Of a stretch of DNA of 32,736 nucleotides, positions 14,135 through 22,450 are shown piece after piece (the stretch's first letter is position 1; the number at the start of each line of letters is the position of its first letter). Below the pieces are notes generated by a model. It had not been told where the DNA came from and made no database searches. It worked only from the letters and a program-made list of their open reading frames with translations. The position numbers and the translations under genes were made by a program. Origin of the DNA: Candidatus Poribacteria bacterium (GTDB lineage Bacteria; Poribacteria; WGA-4E; WGA-3G); assembly GCA_022822085.1 (NCBI GenBank), contig JAJECK010000087.1:1-32736 (forward strand), given 5' to 3'.

Positions 14135-17100
14135 CTACTCAGATTTCTCAATTTCGTCTTTCTGTGAAGTAAGTAGACTTGCTACTAATTGTTTAGCTTC
14201 TTCCATTGTCGGATACCGTATTTCTCGATATCCACGAACAGATTCAACACATTCTATGGCTTGAACATGTCTATCATAGTCTTCATCACTGCTTGGTGTA
14301 AATGTATCAATAACTTCACGGATATACCACTCTCGGAATTCACGTTCTTTTATGTGCCATTTGGACAACCATCTACGCAAAAACTTCATCCGTTTCATAA
14401 TATGTAACATCCAATTACGCGTATCAATATCAGTCTCAATGTCAATACCCATCATAGTGAAATGTGGACGATTGAGGTGGAGATACTTAATCTTATCACC
14501 GTTTTTCTCATCAACATTATATCTGATCTTATCACGAGCATATTTTTCTTTACTTGTCAGCAGGTGAGAAACATAGACTTCATCCTTAATCAACATTACT
14601 TTATGTAGATATTTGATGGCTGCTATTGTAGCACGATAATCACCGGTGTCTTTATCATGGATTTGTTCAATTTTTTCTATGTATTGCTGGGCATAATTTA
14701 TGTTCTCAAACTGAATCAGATCGTATATATAAATCGCAAGTGATCTGTTTATGCTATCATCAAGGTTGAGTTTCTTGACAATATCCTCAACTAAACGGAG
14801 ATATGATTCAGAAAGACGTTTCCCTTGCATCTTCTCTGAGAGTATATTTCTTTTCGCTTCTAAGGTAACTTCATAAGTGTCAGTTGTACCTTGAGATACA
14901 CTGTTCTGAGTATTCTCATTTACAGCGAGGTATCTACCAATCTCAAAAGCATTCAGGTTCTGTTGTAAATCGGATTTGCGTACCATCTGTTTTAATGCAA
15001 GTCTGATGGGTTCAAGCTCAAGCGGCATCACACCACGTTGGAACGTTACACCTAATAGCATAATATTAGCATATAACTTTGTACCAAATAATTGTTCAGA
15101 TACATCAAAGAGGTTTACTCCGAAATATGTGTTTGTATTTTTCTGAATAGCGGATTCCAAATCTTCAGTCTCAAAACTGTCTTCACCGATAAGTGATCTG
15201 ATTGTTTCTGTTTTAGCAGTATTAACAACTGCATCTGTGTGCTGAGATGAGGCAACACGGAAAACCGATTCAGCAGAAATACCACGAACCGCTTCCAAAA
15301 TGTCAAGCCCCATCACAAGGTCAGCTTTTCCATAAGGAATAATAGGGGAAATCTTTATATCTGCATTCGTGTAGGTGACGTGTGTGTAGACACCACCATT
15401 TCGGATTGCTAATCCTTTTCTATCACAGAAATGGACATCATAACCTTGAATATACCCAGCGACAACAAGGATTTTGGAAATCGTCCCGATACCCATTCCC
15501 CCAACACCTGCAGCATAAGCACTCCAAACACGTTCAAATGATTTTGGTTGCGGTGGAGGTAAGGGATATCCTGCATCTATTCCCAATTGTGATAGTAAAT
15601 CAGATATACCTGATTCCTCCCACATAATTTCAGATTCACCACTCTTTTCATTCGGTTTTTCAATCTGCTGTAGCTGCTGTTTTCGAGGTGGCCGTTTTCG
15701 TGTAATGATGACCTCTTCAAATGAAGGACATGCCCACTTTATTCGTGCGCAAGCTCCATCTGTTACACAGTTAGAACGATCAATTGCAATTTTGTCACCA
15801 TAATCAGTATCAACGATTTTTAGTGCGGGACATCCAGTGGATTTCGTACATTCCAAACAGAATTCACATACTTCTGACGTAATGTTGATATGTTTTTCGA
15901 CTTTTAAGAACCCTTTTTTCTCTTTTACAGCCTGTTGTTCACGTCGAAGTCGTCTGTGTAATGTAATCGCACACTCTTTATCTGCGATGATTATTTTGAC
16001 ACCTGATCTTAGGAATGCTTTCTCAAGATATTTTTTATAGTTCAAGCGGTCTTCTGGATTCACGCGCACGATAGTGATCTCAGATTCTCCTGCTAAACCC
16101 TGAGCTACTTTCTCAATATCTTGAGCGAATGTAGGATTACCGAGTATATCCAGTTCGTCCGCAGGTGTCGGTTGGTGTCCTGTCATCGCTGTTGTCTGAT
16201 TATCTAATATGATATAGGCTAAATCTTGGTTATTCTTGATAGAATCAGATATTGCAGACATACCACCGTGAAAAAAGGTTGAATCTCCCATGAACACAAC
16301 CTGTTTGTTGATAATAAATGGATCGATACCTGCGCCTGTTCCACCTCCGAGTGTCATAGCAGAGAGATTATGCATCAAACGTGGAAACGGTTCATATTTC
16401 AGCATTGAATAACACCCAATATCCCCATGAAAGACAAGATCAATCGGTGGAGAGTTATGGTGTTTTTTCATGTAATCGGGATCCATGAATTGTTTAGAAA
16501 TATCAAGTAAAACGCTTGATGAATCTCTGTGTGGACATCCTGGACAGAATGTAGGTGTGCGTTTCGGTAGGTCAACTTTGATTTCTGAGACTTGTTGCTG
16601 TAATTCTTCAACTGACTCAAAATGATCAGTATCAACAGGTATCTGTGAAGCATGTTCCCTGATGTTTCCATTGTCTGAGAAGAGTGAAATTAATCGTTGA
16701 ATAAGGATAGATGCGTCTAATCCCGCTGCAACAGGTATACCGGGTAATCCATCAGGAAACTGTTTTCCCCAAACTTTTATATATCTCTCAAGTTTTCCTT
16801 CCTGATATATCTGTGTCAAATACGCCTTAATTTCATTTTCTAAGATGGGTCGTTTTTCTTCTATGACAACTATTTCATCTACACCCTGAGCGAATTCATA
16901 AATTATTTCTGTATCAATCGGATGGGTCATACCGAGTTTCAGAATCGGGATGGTATCACTAATATTCAGTTCAGTTAAAGCATGCTCTAAATAGCAGTAA
17001 CTAAAACCTGCAGTAATGAAACCTATTTTATGACGCGATTGAGACGACTCGGATAGTTCGTTTTGATTTGAGGGGTAGAGTATTCGGTTGAGACCTAAAC

Positions 17101-17818
17101 GTTTTGCTGTTTCAAGGGCAGCAGGGAACCGCTCTTCAAGTAATTCAACTTCAACCCGGACAGTATCAGGAGGCAATAAGACCCTATTGTCTGTAGATAT
17201 CAACGATGTTTCTAATTCAGTCTGTGCTATTTTGCTTATAGTTGGAAAATTATTTGGATGCAGTTCAACGTTTCCACCACCATCTGCTTGATTCTGTGTT
17301 GTTAAATAGCATGTATATAGGTTGGAGGCAGCAGATATTTCAAATGCACATTTTACCCAATCTTTCAATTCCTGCCAAGTTGAAGGTTCAACAAGTGGCA
17401 TATAGAGGTGTCGTGCTAATACACGAGAATCCGCGGGTACTTGTGTGCTATAGGACCACGTGTCATCCCCTATCACGACTACTGCCCCACCACTTGTGCC
17501 TGCAAGATTGCTTATTGCAAGACTATCAGATGCAACATGCATACCGACACTTTTCATAAAAGCAATTGCCCGTATTTCAGTCATTTGTGAACCATTTAAC
17601 CGCGCAATACTTAACGCTTCATTATTGGCTATCTGTGCAACGATACCGTTTGTTTTCAGCAGATCAGAATTGCGTTGCAGGACATCAAATACCTCTGAAA
17701 GAGGTGATCCTGGATAACCTGTCAACAAACTTACACCGCTTTCTAAAGAACCCTTTACAAGCAATTCACAGCCAGTATAAACGTTAGTACCGATTGATTG
17801 TGAAAACCTTTCATCCAT
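14135..17818 (-). CDS. Fused indolepyruvate:ferredoxin oxidoreductase (IorA-IorB-like)
   Basis: A 1227-residue single-chain member of the 2-oxoacid:ferredoxin oxidoreductases, with domains in order. An N-terminal pyrimidine/transketolase-like domain has GYPGSPLSE and MKSVGMHVA. A thiamine-diphosphate domain has CPGCPHR, GDIGCYSM and DNQTTAMTGHQ. A ferredoxin-like segment has CEFCLECTKSTGCP and a second set of three Cys. The gamma domain has GVGGMGIGTISKILVVAGY and AIRNGGVYTHV. A C-terminal region of about 290 residues matches the extra domain of long fused IORs. The family oxidatively decarboxylates arylpyruvates to aryl-acetyl-CoA with ferredoxin, in aromatic amino acid breakdown; exact substrate is inferred. 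ATG 17818 has AAAGGAT upstream. It begins 25 bp after recN, so the two are likely co-transcribed. Confidence 0.92.
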   Translation of the reverse strand: MDERFSQSIGTNVYTGCELLVKGSLESGVSLLTGYPGSPLSEVFDVLQRNSDLLKTNGIVAQIANNEALSIARLNGSQMTEIRAIAFMKSVGMHVASDSLAISNLAGTSGGAVVVIGDDTWSYSTQVPADSRVLARHLYMPLVEPSTWQELKDWVKCAFEISAASNLYTCYLTTQNQADGGGNVELHPNNFPTISKIAQTELETSLISTDNRVLLPPDTVRVEVELLEERFPAALETAKRLGLNRILYPSNQNELSESSQSRHKIGFITAGFSYCYLEHALTELNISDTIPILKLGMTHPIDTEIIYEFAQGVDEIVVIEEKRPILENEIKAYLTQIYQEGKLERYIKVWGKQFPDGLPGIPVAAGLDASILIQRLISLFSDNGNIREHASQIPVDTDHFESVEELQQQVSEIKVDLPKRTPTFCPGCPHRDSSSVLLDISKQFMDPDYMKKHHNSPPIDLVFHGDIGCYSMLKYEPFPRLMHNLSAMTLGGGTGAGIDPFIINKQVVFMGDSTFFHGGMSAISDSIKNNQDLAYIILDNQTTAMTGHQPTPADELDILGNPTFAQDIEKVAQGLAGESEITIVRVNPEDRLNYKKYLEKAFLRSGVKIIIADKECAITLHRRLRREQQAVKEKKGFLKVEKHINITSEVCEFCLECTKSTGCPALKIVDTDYGDKIAIDRSNCVTDGACARIKWACPSFEEVIITRKRPPRKQQLQQIEKPNEKSGESEIMWEESGISDLLSQLGIDAGYPLPPPQPKSFERVWSAYAAGVGGMGIGTISKILVVAGYIQGYDVHFCDRKGLAIRNGGVYTHVTYTNADIKISPIIPYGKADLVMGLDILEAVRGISAESVFRVASSQHTDAVVNTAKTETIRSLIGEDSFETEDLESAIQKNTNTYFGVNLFDVSEQLFGTKLYANIMLLGVTFQRGVMPLELEPIRLALKQMVRKSDLQQNLNAFEIGRYLAVNENTQNSVSQGTTDTYEVTLEAKRNILSEKMQGKRLSESYLRLVEDIVKKLNLDDSINRSLAIYIYDLIQFENINYAQQYIEKIEQIHDKDTGDYRATIAAIKYLHKVMLIKDEVYVSHLLTSKEKYARDKIRYNVDEKNGDKIKYLHLNRPHFTMMGIDIETDIDTRNWMLHIMKRMKFLRRWLSKWHIKEREFREWYIREVIDTFTPSSDEDYDRHVQAIECVESVRGYREIRYPTMEEAKQLVASLLTSQKDEIEKSE

Positions 17819-17843
17819 AGTTTAAATGATCCTTTGAATGGTC

Positions 17844-19535
17844 TTATGCATTCAATAACTCACGTGCATGGGCGAGACCGACTTCAGTCTCTTTCCCGCC
17901 GTGCATACGGGCGATTTCAGTCACTCGCTCAGCATCAGTAAGCGGTTTGGCTGTAATCAAAGTTCGTTCACCTATCACATCTTTTTCAACAAGAAAATGT
18001 CTGTCAGCAAAACGCGCAATCTGTGGTAAATGTGTAATACAGATAACTTGTGCAGACTGCGACAGTTCCTTTAGTTTCTTACCGACTACATCCGCAATTT
18101 TGCCACCTATACCACTATCTATTTCATCAAAAAGTACTGTCGGAATACTGTCAACTTGAACCAATACGGTTTTCAGAGCAAGCATAACGCGTGAAATTTC
18201 TCCACCAGAAGCGATCCTCGCCAATGGGCGCAACTCTGATCCGACATTCGGGGCAATTAAGAATTCAACTTTATCCATGCCGTGTTCACGGTATGCATAG
18301 CGCTTATCGTCAATCAGAAGTATACCATTTTCATCTTCATGCGGCTCAACAGAGGTGTGAAATTCCGCCTTTTCCATTCCCAATTCTCGGAGTTCTTTTT
18401 CTACTAAAGCTGATAATCTTTCTGCAACCTGTTTACGTTTTCCAGACAATACAATGCATAAGTCTCTTGCTTTCAGTTTCATTTCACGGATTCGTTCTTG
18501 AAGTTCATCAATCTTTTCAGAGCCAAGTTCTAAGTTCTCTAACTTATGTTCTGCTTCGTCTTGATATTTTATCATCTCCGAAATGGTATCACCATAGCGA
18601 CGTTTGAATTTTGTTATGAGATCCAGACGGTCTGTAACCTCTGAAAGACGCGCGGGATTGAACTCGATCGTTTCAGCATATTGATGGACTTGTGTTGCAA
18701 TATCCTCAAGTTCATACAAAGATGAATCTATACGTTCACTCAATTCTAACAAACTTCCATCCAATTCGGACAATCTTGCAAAGGTTTTAGCGGAATCTCT
18801 CAAGTTTTGGACAACTGATAAACTGCTATTAAGTCCACCTTGTCCATCACCATCAAGCTGCTCATATACATTGTTGGCAGATTCAAATAATTCCTCAGCA
18901 TTGTTGAGTATACTTAACTCTTCGGTAAGTTTTTCCTCTTCTCCTTCTTGTAAATTTGCAGATGTCAGTTCCTTCACCTCAAATTGAAGTAGTTCCTTTT
19001 CCCGTTCTGATGTCTTCAATGTATGTAAAAGCGAATCCAATTCTCTCTGTAAATCGAGTAAATTATGATAATTTTCACTAACTTGATGTCGTTCCGTGTC
19101 TGTTTCACCGAAATCGTCCAATAATTCGAGATGTGTCTCTATTCTAAACAAAGATTGATGTTCATGTTGTCCATGAATATCAACCAAATCCGCTCCGAGT
19201 TCTTCAAGTTGTTTTAAATTTGCTAACTCTCCATTAATACGACACCGACTTCTACCGCTTGAACTAATCTGTCGAGAGAGAACCAATGTATCATCCGTTT
19301 CACCAATCGGTGATAGTTGAGAATTAGGACTAACTCCAATTTCTACAGACGCAGCATCAGTGCCTTCACGCACTATATCAGAAGATGTTCGTTCTCCCAA
19401 TACCAAGCCAATGGATTTGAGGATAACTGATTTTCCGGCACCTGTTTCACCTGTAAAGATATTCAAACCAGGTGATAATTCCAGATCAAGTTCGTCAATG
19501 AGGGCAATATTGCGGATAGAGATCGCTTCTATCAC
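17844..19535 (-). CDS. recN: DNA repair protein RecN
   Basis: An SMC-like ATPase of 563 residues acting early in double-strand break repair. GETGAGKS (29-36) is the Walker A, followed by a long coiled-coil middle, the signature ASGGEISRVMLALK, Walker B TVLFDEIDSGIGG and ICITHLPQIA. GTG at 19535 is chosen as start. AAGGA lies 7 nt upstream, and the protein then begins MIEAISIRNIALIDELDLE, as RecN proteins do. An in-frame TTG at 19562 would add nine residues but has no ribosome-binding site. It is 92 bp downstream of nadK on the same strand. No SOS-type box was recognised upstream. Confidence 0.95.
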   Translation of the reverse strand: MIEAISIRNIALIDELDLELSPGLNIFTGETGAGKSVILKSIGLVLGERTSSDIVREGTDAASVEIGVSPNSQLSPIGETDDTLVLSRQISSSGRSRCRINGELANLKQLEELGADLVDIHGQHEHQSLFRIETHLELLDDFGETDTERHQVSENYHNLLDLQRELDSLLHTLKTSEREKELLQFEVKELTSANLQEGEEEKLTEELSILNNAEELFESANNVYEQLDGDGQGGLNSSLSVVQNLRDSAKTFARLSELDGSLLELSERIDSSLYELEDIATQVHQYAETIEFNPARLSEVTDRLDLITKFKRRYGDTISEMIKYQDEAEHKLENLELGSEKIDELQERIREMKLKARDLCIVLSGKRKQVAERLSALVEKELRELGMEKAEFHTSVEPHEDENGILLIDDKRYAYREHGMDKVEFLIAPNVGSELRPLARIASGGEISRVMLALKTVLVQVDSIPTVLFDEIDSGIGGKIADVVGKKLKELSQSAQVICITHLPQIARFADRHFLVEKDVIGERTLITAKPLTDAERVTEIARMHGGKETEVGLAHARELLNA

Positions 19536-19627
19536 AGTTTTTTCCTTGATGTTCTGCTGCAAAATCCAACTTACAAGGTGTAACTATTCCAATGACCGTC
19601 GGACTGTCTAAAAAACACAACCTAATA

Positions 19628-20491
19628 TTATTTAAACTTTTCTCCCAACATCAACTTCTCACGCAACGCTTTGTAATAACTATGGTTCTGTGAACGGATA
19701 AGTTGTATAGTTCGCTTTGCCTTCCGCACCTTGATTTGTGCTTCTCTGGTGAGTGTGTGCGTTTCACGTTGTCCATCAATAAACAGGTCCAGACTTTCAT
19801 ACGTAGAATGCATTTCAACCTTAATCTCAGCATCACCGTGTGCGATAAACGGCCGTACTGTAAGACTATGCGGTGCTATAGGCGTAAGTAAAATCGCTTC
19901 CAATTGTGGGGCAACAATTGTACCGCCACATGCAAGTGAATAGCCTGTAGAACCGCTCGGAGTGGCGATTATCAACCCATCTGCATTATATGGTATAAAT
20001 AGTTCACCGTCAACATACGCATCTAACTCTATCAGTCTTGTGTAATGGCGTATGACTACATCGTTTAAAGCAAAAGCATGGAATGGATGTGGCCCCTGGC
20101 TGTTCACAAATACTTCCAACATCATCCGATGTTCTATACGATAATCTCCTCGTAACGTAGCTTGTAAGGTTGGTTTTAATTCATCTAATGATGCATCTGT
20201 CAGAAAACCTAAGTTCCCAATATTGATAGCAAGGATCGGAACATTCTCAATCTTCGGTGTATGTGCCGCACTCAGTAACGTTCCATCTCCACCAAGAACA
20301 AGCACCAGATCAACAATTTCTACCATCTCATTTATGTTGATCCCAGATGTCGGGAGTCTAAGTGCTTCAGCTTGTTCATCAGGGACAATCGGCTCAACAC
20401 ATGCTTTCTTTAGCAATTCTGAAACATCAGAAACAACTTGTCGGGCATGTTCCTTACCGGTATGGACAAAAAAACCGACCTTTTTCGTCAT
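19628..20491 (-). CDS. nadK: NAD kinase
   Basis: A 287-residue NAD kinase that makes NADP from NAD and ATP. Seen are VGFFVHTGK at the N-terminus, GGDGT (67-71) of the active site, INIGNLGFL, NDVVIRH and PSGSTGYSLACGG. ATG 20491 is chosen because AAGGAGACGGG lies directly before it and the protein then starts at the conserved first strand. The open frame extends 21 codons upstream into the preceding gene but without family similarity. The start overlaps the DUF368 stop as ATGA, so translation is coupled. It was probably transcribed from the promoter at 21542-21570. Confidence 0.95.
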   Translation of the reverse strand: MTKKVGFFVHTGKEHARQVVSDVSELLKKACVEPIVPDEQAEALRLPTSGININEMVEIVDLVLVLGGDGTLLSAAHTPKIENVPILAINIGNLGFLTDASLDELKPTLQATLRGDYRIEHRMMLEVFVNSQGPHPFHAFALNDVVIRHYTRLIELDAYVDGELFIPYNADGLIIATPSGSTGYSLACGGTIVAPQLEAILLTPIAPHSLTVRPFIAHGDAEIKVEMHSTYESLDLFIDGQRETHTLTREAQIKVRKAKRTIQLIRSQNHSYYKALREKLMLGEKFK

Positions 20492-21507
20492 CCCGTCTCC
20501 TTCTCTAATCGGGAAAAACCGAAGATAACAGCACACCCAACCAGAAAAACGCACACCGTGATAACTAAATTCATATCAACTTGAGGAAGTAAGTGTGCAG
20601 TATCATAACGTTCATCACCGACCATTAGATAATCGCGAAACGGCCACAATCCATATAATGAACCGAACATTAGTCCCATAAGGAAAGATATTGTAAGATT
20701 ACGATAACGATCCAAAAGAAACTCTAGCAGCCTTGTAAATACCAATAATCCGAATAGACAACCGAGAGCAAAGATACCGAGGATCAATAGATCACTCAGA
20801 AATGGTTGGATAACTTCACCAGCCAATGATGTCGGTATACCCTCCATAAAATTTTTAATCACAGTCAGTAGTGGAAAATAGACACCGAATGCCAGTAGTA
20901 GGAACGATCCACTGACACCAGGAAGTATCATCGCCGAGATTCCTATAACTCCACATGCAAAAAATGTAATAAATGTTCCTATTGAGAGAGGGACATCATT
21001 TCCAGATGCTGATGCCGTAACCGCAGCGTCTTTCTTCAACTCTTCTATGAATACAATTAGTGCCGCAGAAACCAACAAAACCACCAATTCACGCCAGCTA
21101 AAACCTCGTAACATACGCATTGGAATGATTATTGATGTCAGCACCAGTCCACAAAAGAATCCATAAGTCGCATCATGTTGTGATTCCAATAGATGGACAA
21201 TCAACTTCGTTGACACCAATACTGCGGCTACAGCCCCCACACCTAATATCATCAGAAAACCAAAATCAATGCGACGTAGTTCGGTTTTCAGATCATCTAC
21301 TGCACTTTTACGAAATGTCAATACCCTAAAAACTCGCTTGACAGTTTGAAGTCCTATGTTGCGTAGAGCAGTGATTAAGCGTTCATATATACCTAAAACA
21401 AGAGCAAGCGTCCCTCCACTCATACCTGGAATGATATTAGCAATGCCGATTAGGAAGCCATTCACCAATAAACGGATTGTATTCATATTGTAGGTTGCAA
21501 TATCCAA
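20488..21507 (-). CDS. DUF368 undecaprenyl-phosphate translocase (PopT family)
   Basis: A polytopic inner-membrane protein of 332-339 residues with the DUF368 signature GFLIGIANIIPGMSGGTLAL near the N-terminus and a related internal half, GVIGISAMILPGVSGSFLLL. DUF368 proteins (PopT) and DedA proteins (UptA) have been shown to return undecaprenyl phosphate to the cytoplasmic face for reuse in peptidoglycan and glycan synthesis. The start is uncertain: TTG at 21507, or ATG at 21486, which gives the typical short family N-terminus. Neither has a good ribosome-binding site. The stop overlaps the nadK start. A consensus promoter lies just upstream. Confidence 0.9.
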   Translation of the reverse strand: MDIATYNMNTIRLLVNGFLIGIANIIPGMSGGTLALVLGIYERLITALRNIGLQTVKRVFRVLTFRKSAVDDLKTELRRIDFGFLMILGVGAVAAVLVSTKLIVHLLESQHDATYGFFCGLVLTSIIIPMRMLRGFSWRELVVLLVSAALIVFIEELKKDAAVTASASGNDVPLSIGTFITFFACGVIGISAMILPGVSGSFLLLAFGVYFPLLTVIKNFMEGIPTSLAGEVIQPFLSDLLILGIFALGCLFGLLVFTRLLEFLLDRYRNLTISFLMGLMFGSLYGLWPFRDYLMVGDERYDTAHLLPQVDMNLVITVCVFLVGCAVIFGFSRLEKETG

Positions 21508-21541
21508 AATCTCGTATATTTTTTACTGTATACTGTCAAAA

Positions 21542-21570
21542 ATTATACTATAAAACCGTCTGTATGTCAA
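21542..21570 (-). promoter_or_regulatory. Consensus sigma-70 promoter for the DUF368-nadK genes
   Basis: On the minus strand TTGACA (21570-21565), exactly 17 bp, then TATAAT (21547-21542): a perfect consensus. The predicted start is near 21535. The inverted repeat GTCTGTA (21558-21564) / TACAGAC (21582-21588) flanks the -35 box and may be an operator. Confidence 0.8.
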
Positions 21571-21829
21571 CCGTTATATTGTACAGACCTCGATAATGTA
21601 GCACAATGACTGAAGTTATATGCCAATACAATCAAAACAAAGGCAAAATCAAAGGAGATAAAATTTGCGAATCAAATTCAAATGCTCCATTTTAAATCCA
21701 ATCTATATGAGGTAAATTGCAAAATATTTATCAAAATGTTATACAATTCCCGAAATTTATCTGTTAAAACAATTCTGTTTTAACAAATGCAATAAATATA
21801 GTATTGGTAATATATTGAATTACATGATA

Positions 21830-21936
21830 ATGAGACTTAACATCATTATAATATAATAATAATGAGTCTCAATATCATATAATCTAATTGATAATGAGAC
21901 TCATAAACTATAAACAAATACTATAATGAGTCTCAT
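21830..21936. promoter_or_regulatory. Array of four ATGAG-N-CTCAT palindromes at exact 32-bp spacing
   Basis: Sites at 21830-21840 (ATGAGACTTAA, degenerate half), 21862-21872 (ATGAGTCTCAA), 21894-21904 (ATGAGACTCAT) and 21926-21936 (ATGAGTCTCAT). Their centres lie at 21835, 21867, 21899 and 21931, exactly 32 bp apart. The central base alternates A, T, A, T. The last site extends to a perfect 15-bp 7-1-7 palindrome, TAATGAG-T-CTCATTA. Spacing close to three helical turns puts all sites on one face of the DNA, as expected for cooperative protein binding. Confidence 0.7.
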
Positions 21937-22220
21937 TACTATAAAATCACGAATGTAATATTTATATATTCTATTTGAAACATATTATCATATCGTTAAA
22001 ATATAGAGTAGTCATCACTGTTTGCAATACAATTTAGCCATTAAACTGCTATTTTTCAATAAATTCACAAAAGAACATAAAACAACTAACATTTTTCTTC
22101 ATATTCACGAATACATACGATATGGACTCAAAATCAAAATTCCTTAAGTTGACGCATAAGGGTTTCGTCCCTCAATACAACTTATACTATTTCTACTTTA
22201 TAATGGCCTCTTTTTCGTCA

Positions 22221-22292
22221 GTTGGGTAGAGGCACGAAACCCGACATGATAACCACAATCAATACAGGTCGGGTTTCGTGCCTCTACCCGAC
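22221..22292. repeat. GGGTAGAG/CCCGAC hairpin repeat, copy 3
   Basis: Arms 22221-22245 and 22268-22292 (25 bp) are inverted copies with one mismatch. The core is GGGTAGAGGCACGAAACCCG, of the same family as 6253-6326 and 14048-14124. It lies about 160 bp upstream of the first sigma-factor gene. Confidence 0.8.
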
Positions 22293-22393
22293 CTACGGAA
22301 GAATGGTCCATCGGAATTATTTATTCACATCCCTCATCTATAATTGAAGATTTCTACCTCGATTTTACAATTTTTCTCAAGTTATGCACCCTT

Positions 22394-22421
22394 TTCACCT
22401 TCAAATTGTATCATGTATAAT
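22394..22421 (+). promoter_or_regulatory. Promoter of the first sigma-factor gene
   Basis: TTCACC (22394-22399), a 16-bp spacer and TATAAT (22416-22421). The block TTGTATCATGTATA and the upstream TATGCA/TTTTCACCT are conserved before the second sigma gene (30448-30475), which supports a real, shared promoter. Confidence 0.6.
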
Positions 22422-22450
22422 CGTAATCCTATCTATTGTGGAGGACTCTA

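Larger units (their letters stand above)
21508..22450. other. Large AT-rich divergent intergenic region
   Basis: About 940 bp without a supported gene, separating the housekeeping block from the sigma/permease island. It contains the DUF368 promoter (21542-21570), a four-site palindrome array (21830-21936), a hairpin repeat (22221-22292) and the promoter of the sigma-factor gene (22394-22421). The DNA around 21650-22100 is strongly AT-rich. It could also act as an insertion hotspot or replication/segregation site, but nothing specific supports that. Confidence 0.6.

Noticed and set aside
18191-18607. 138-codon plus-strand frame inside recN
   Set aside because: Lies opposite the conserved RecN coding region, without a start signal or family features.
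20492-20554. Upstream extension of NAD kinase by 21 residues
   Set aside because: No ribosome-binding site and no family similarity. The ATG at 20491 has AAGGAGA and begins the conserved first strand.
21830-21936. CRISPR-like array (four short repeats with regular spacing)
   Set aside because: The repeated core is only 11-13 bp and palindromic, with alternating central base. The spacers are AT-rich and there are no cas genes, so an operator array fits better.
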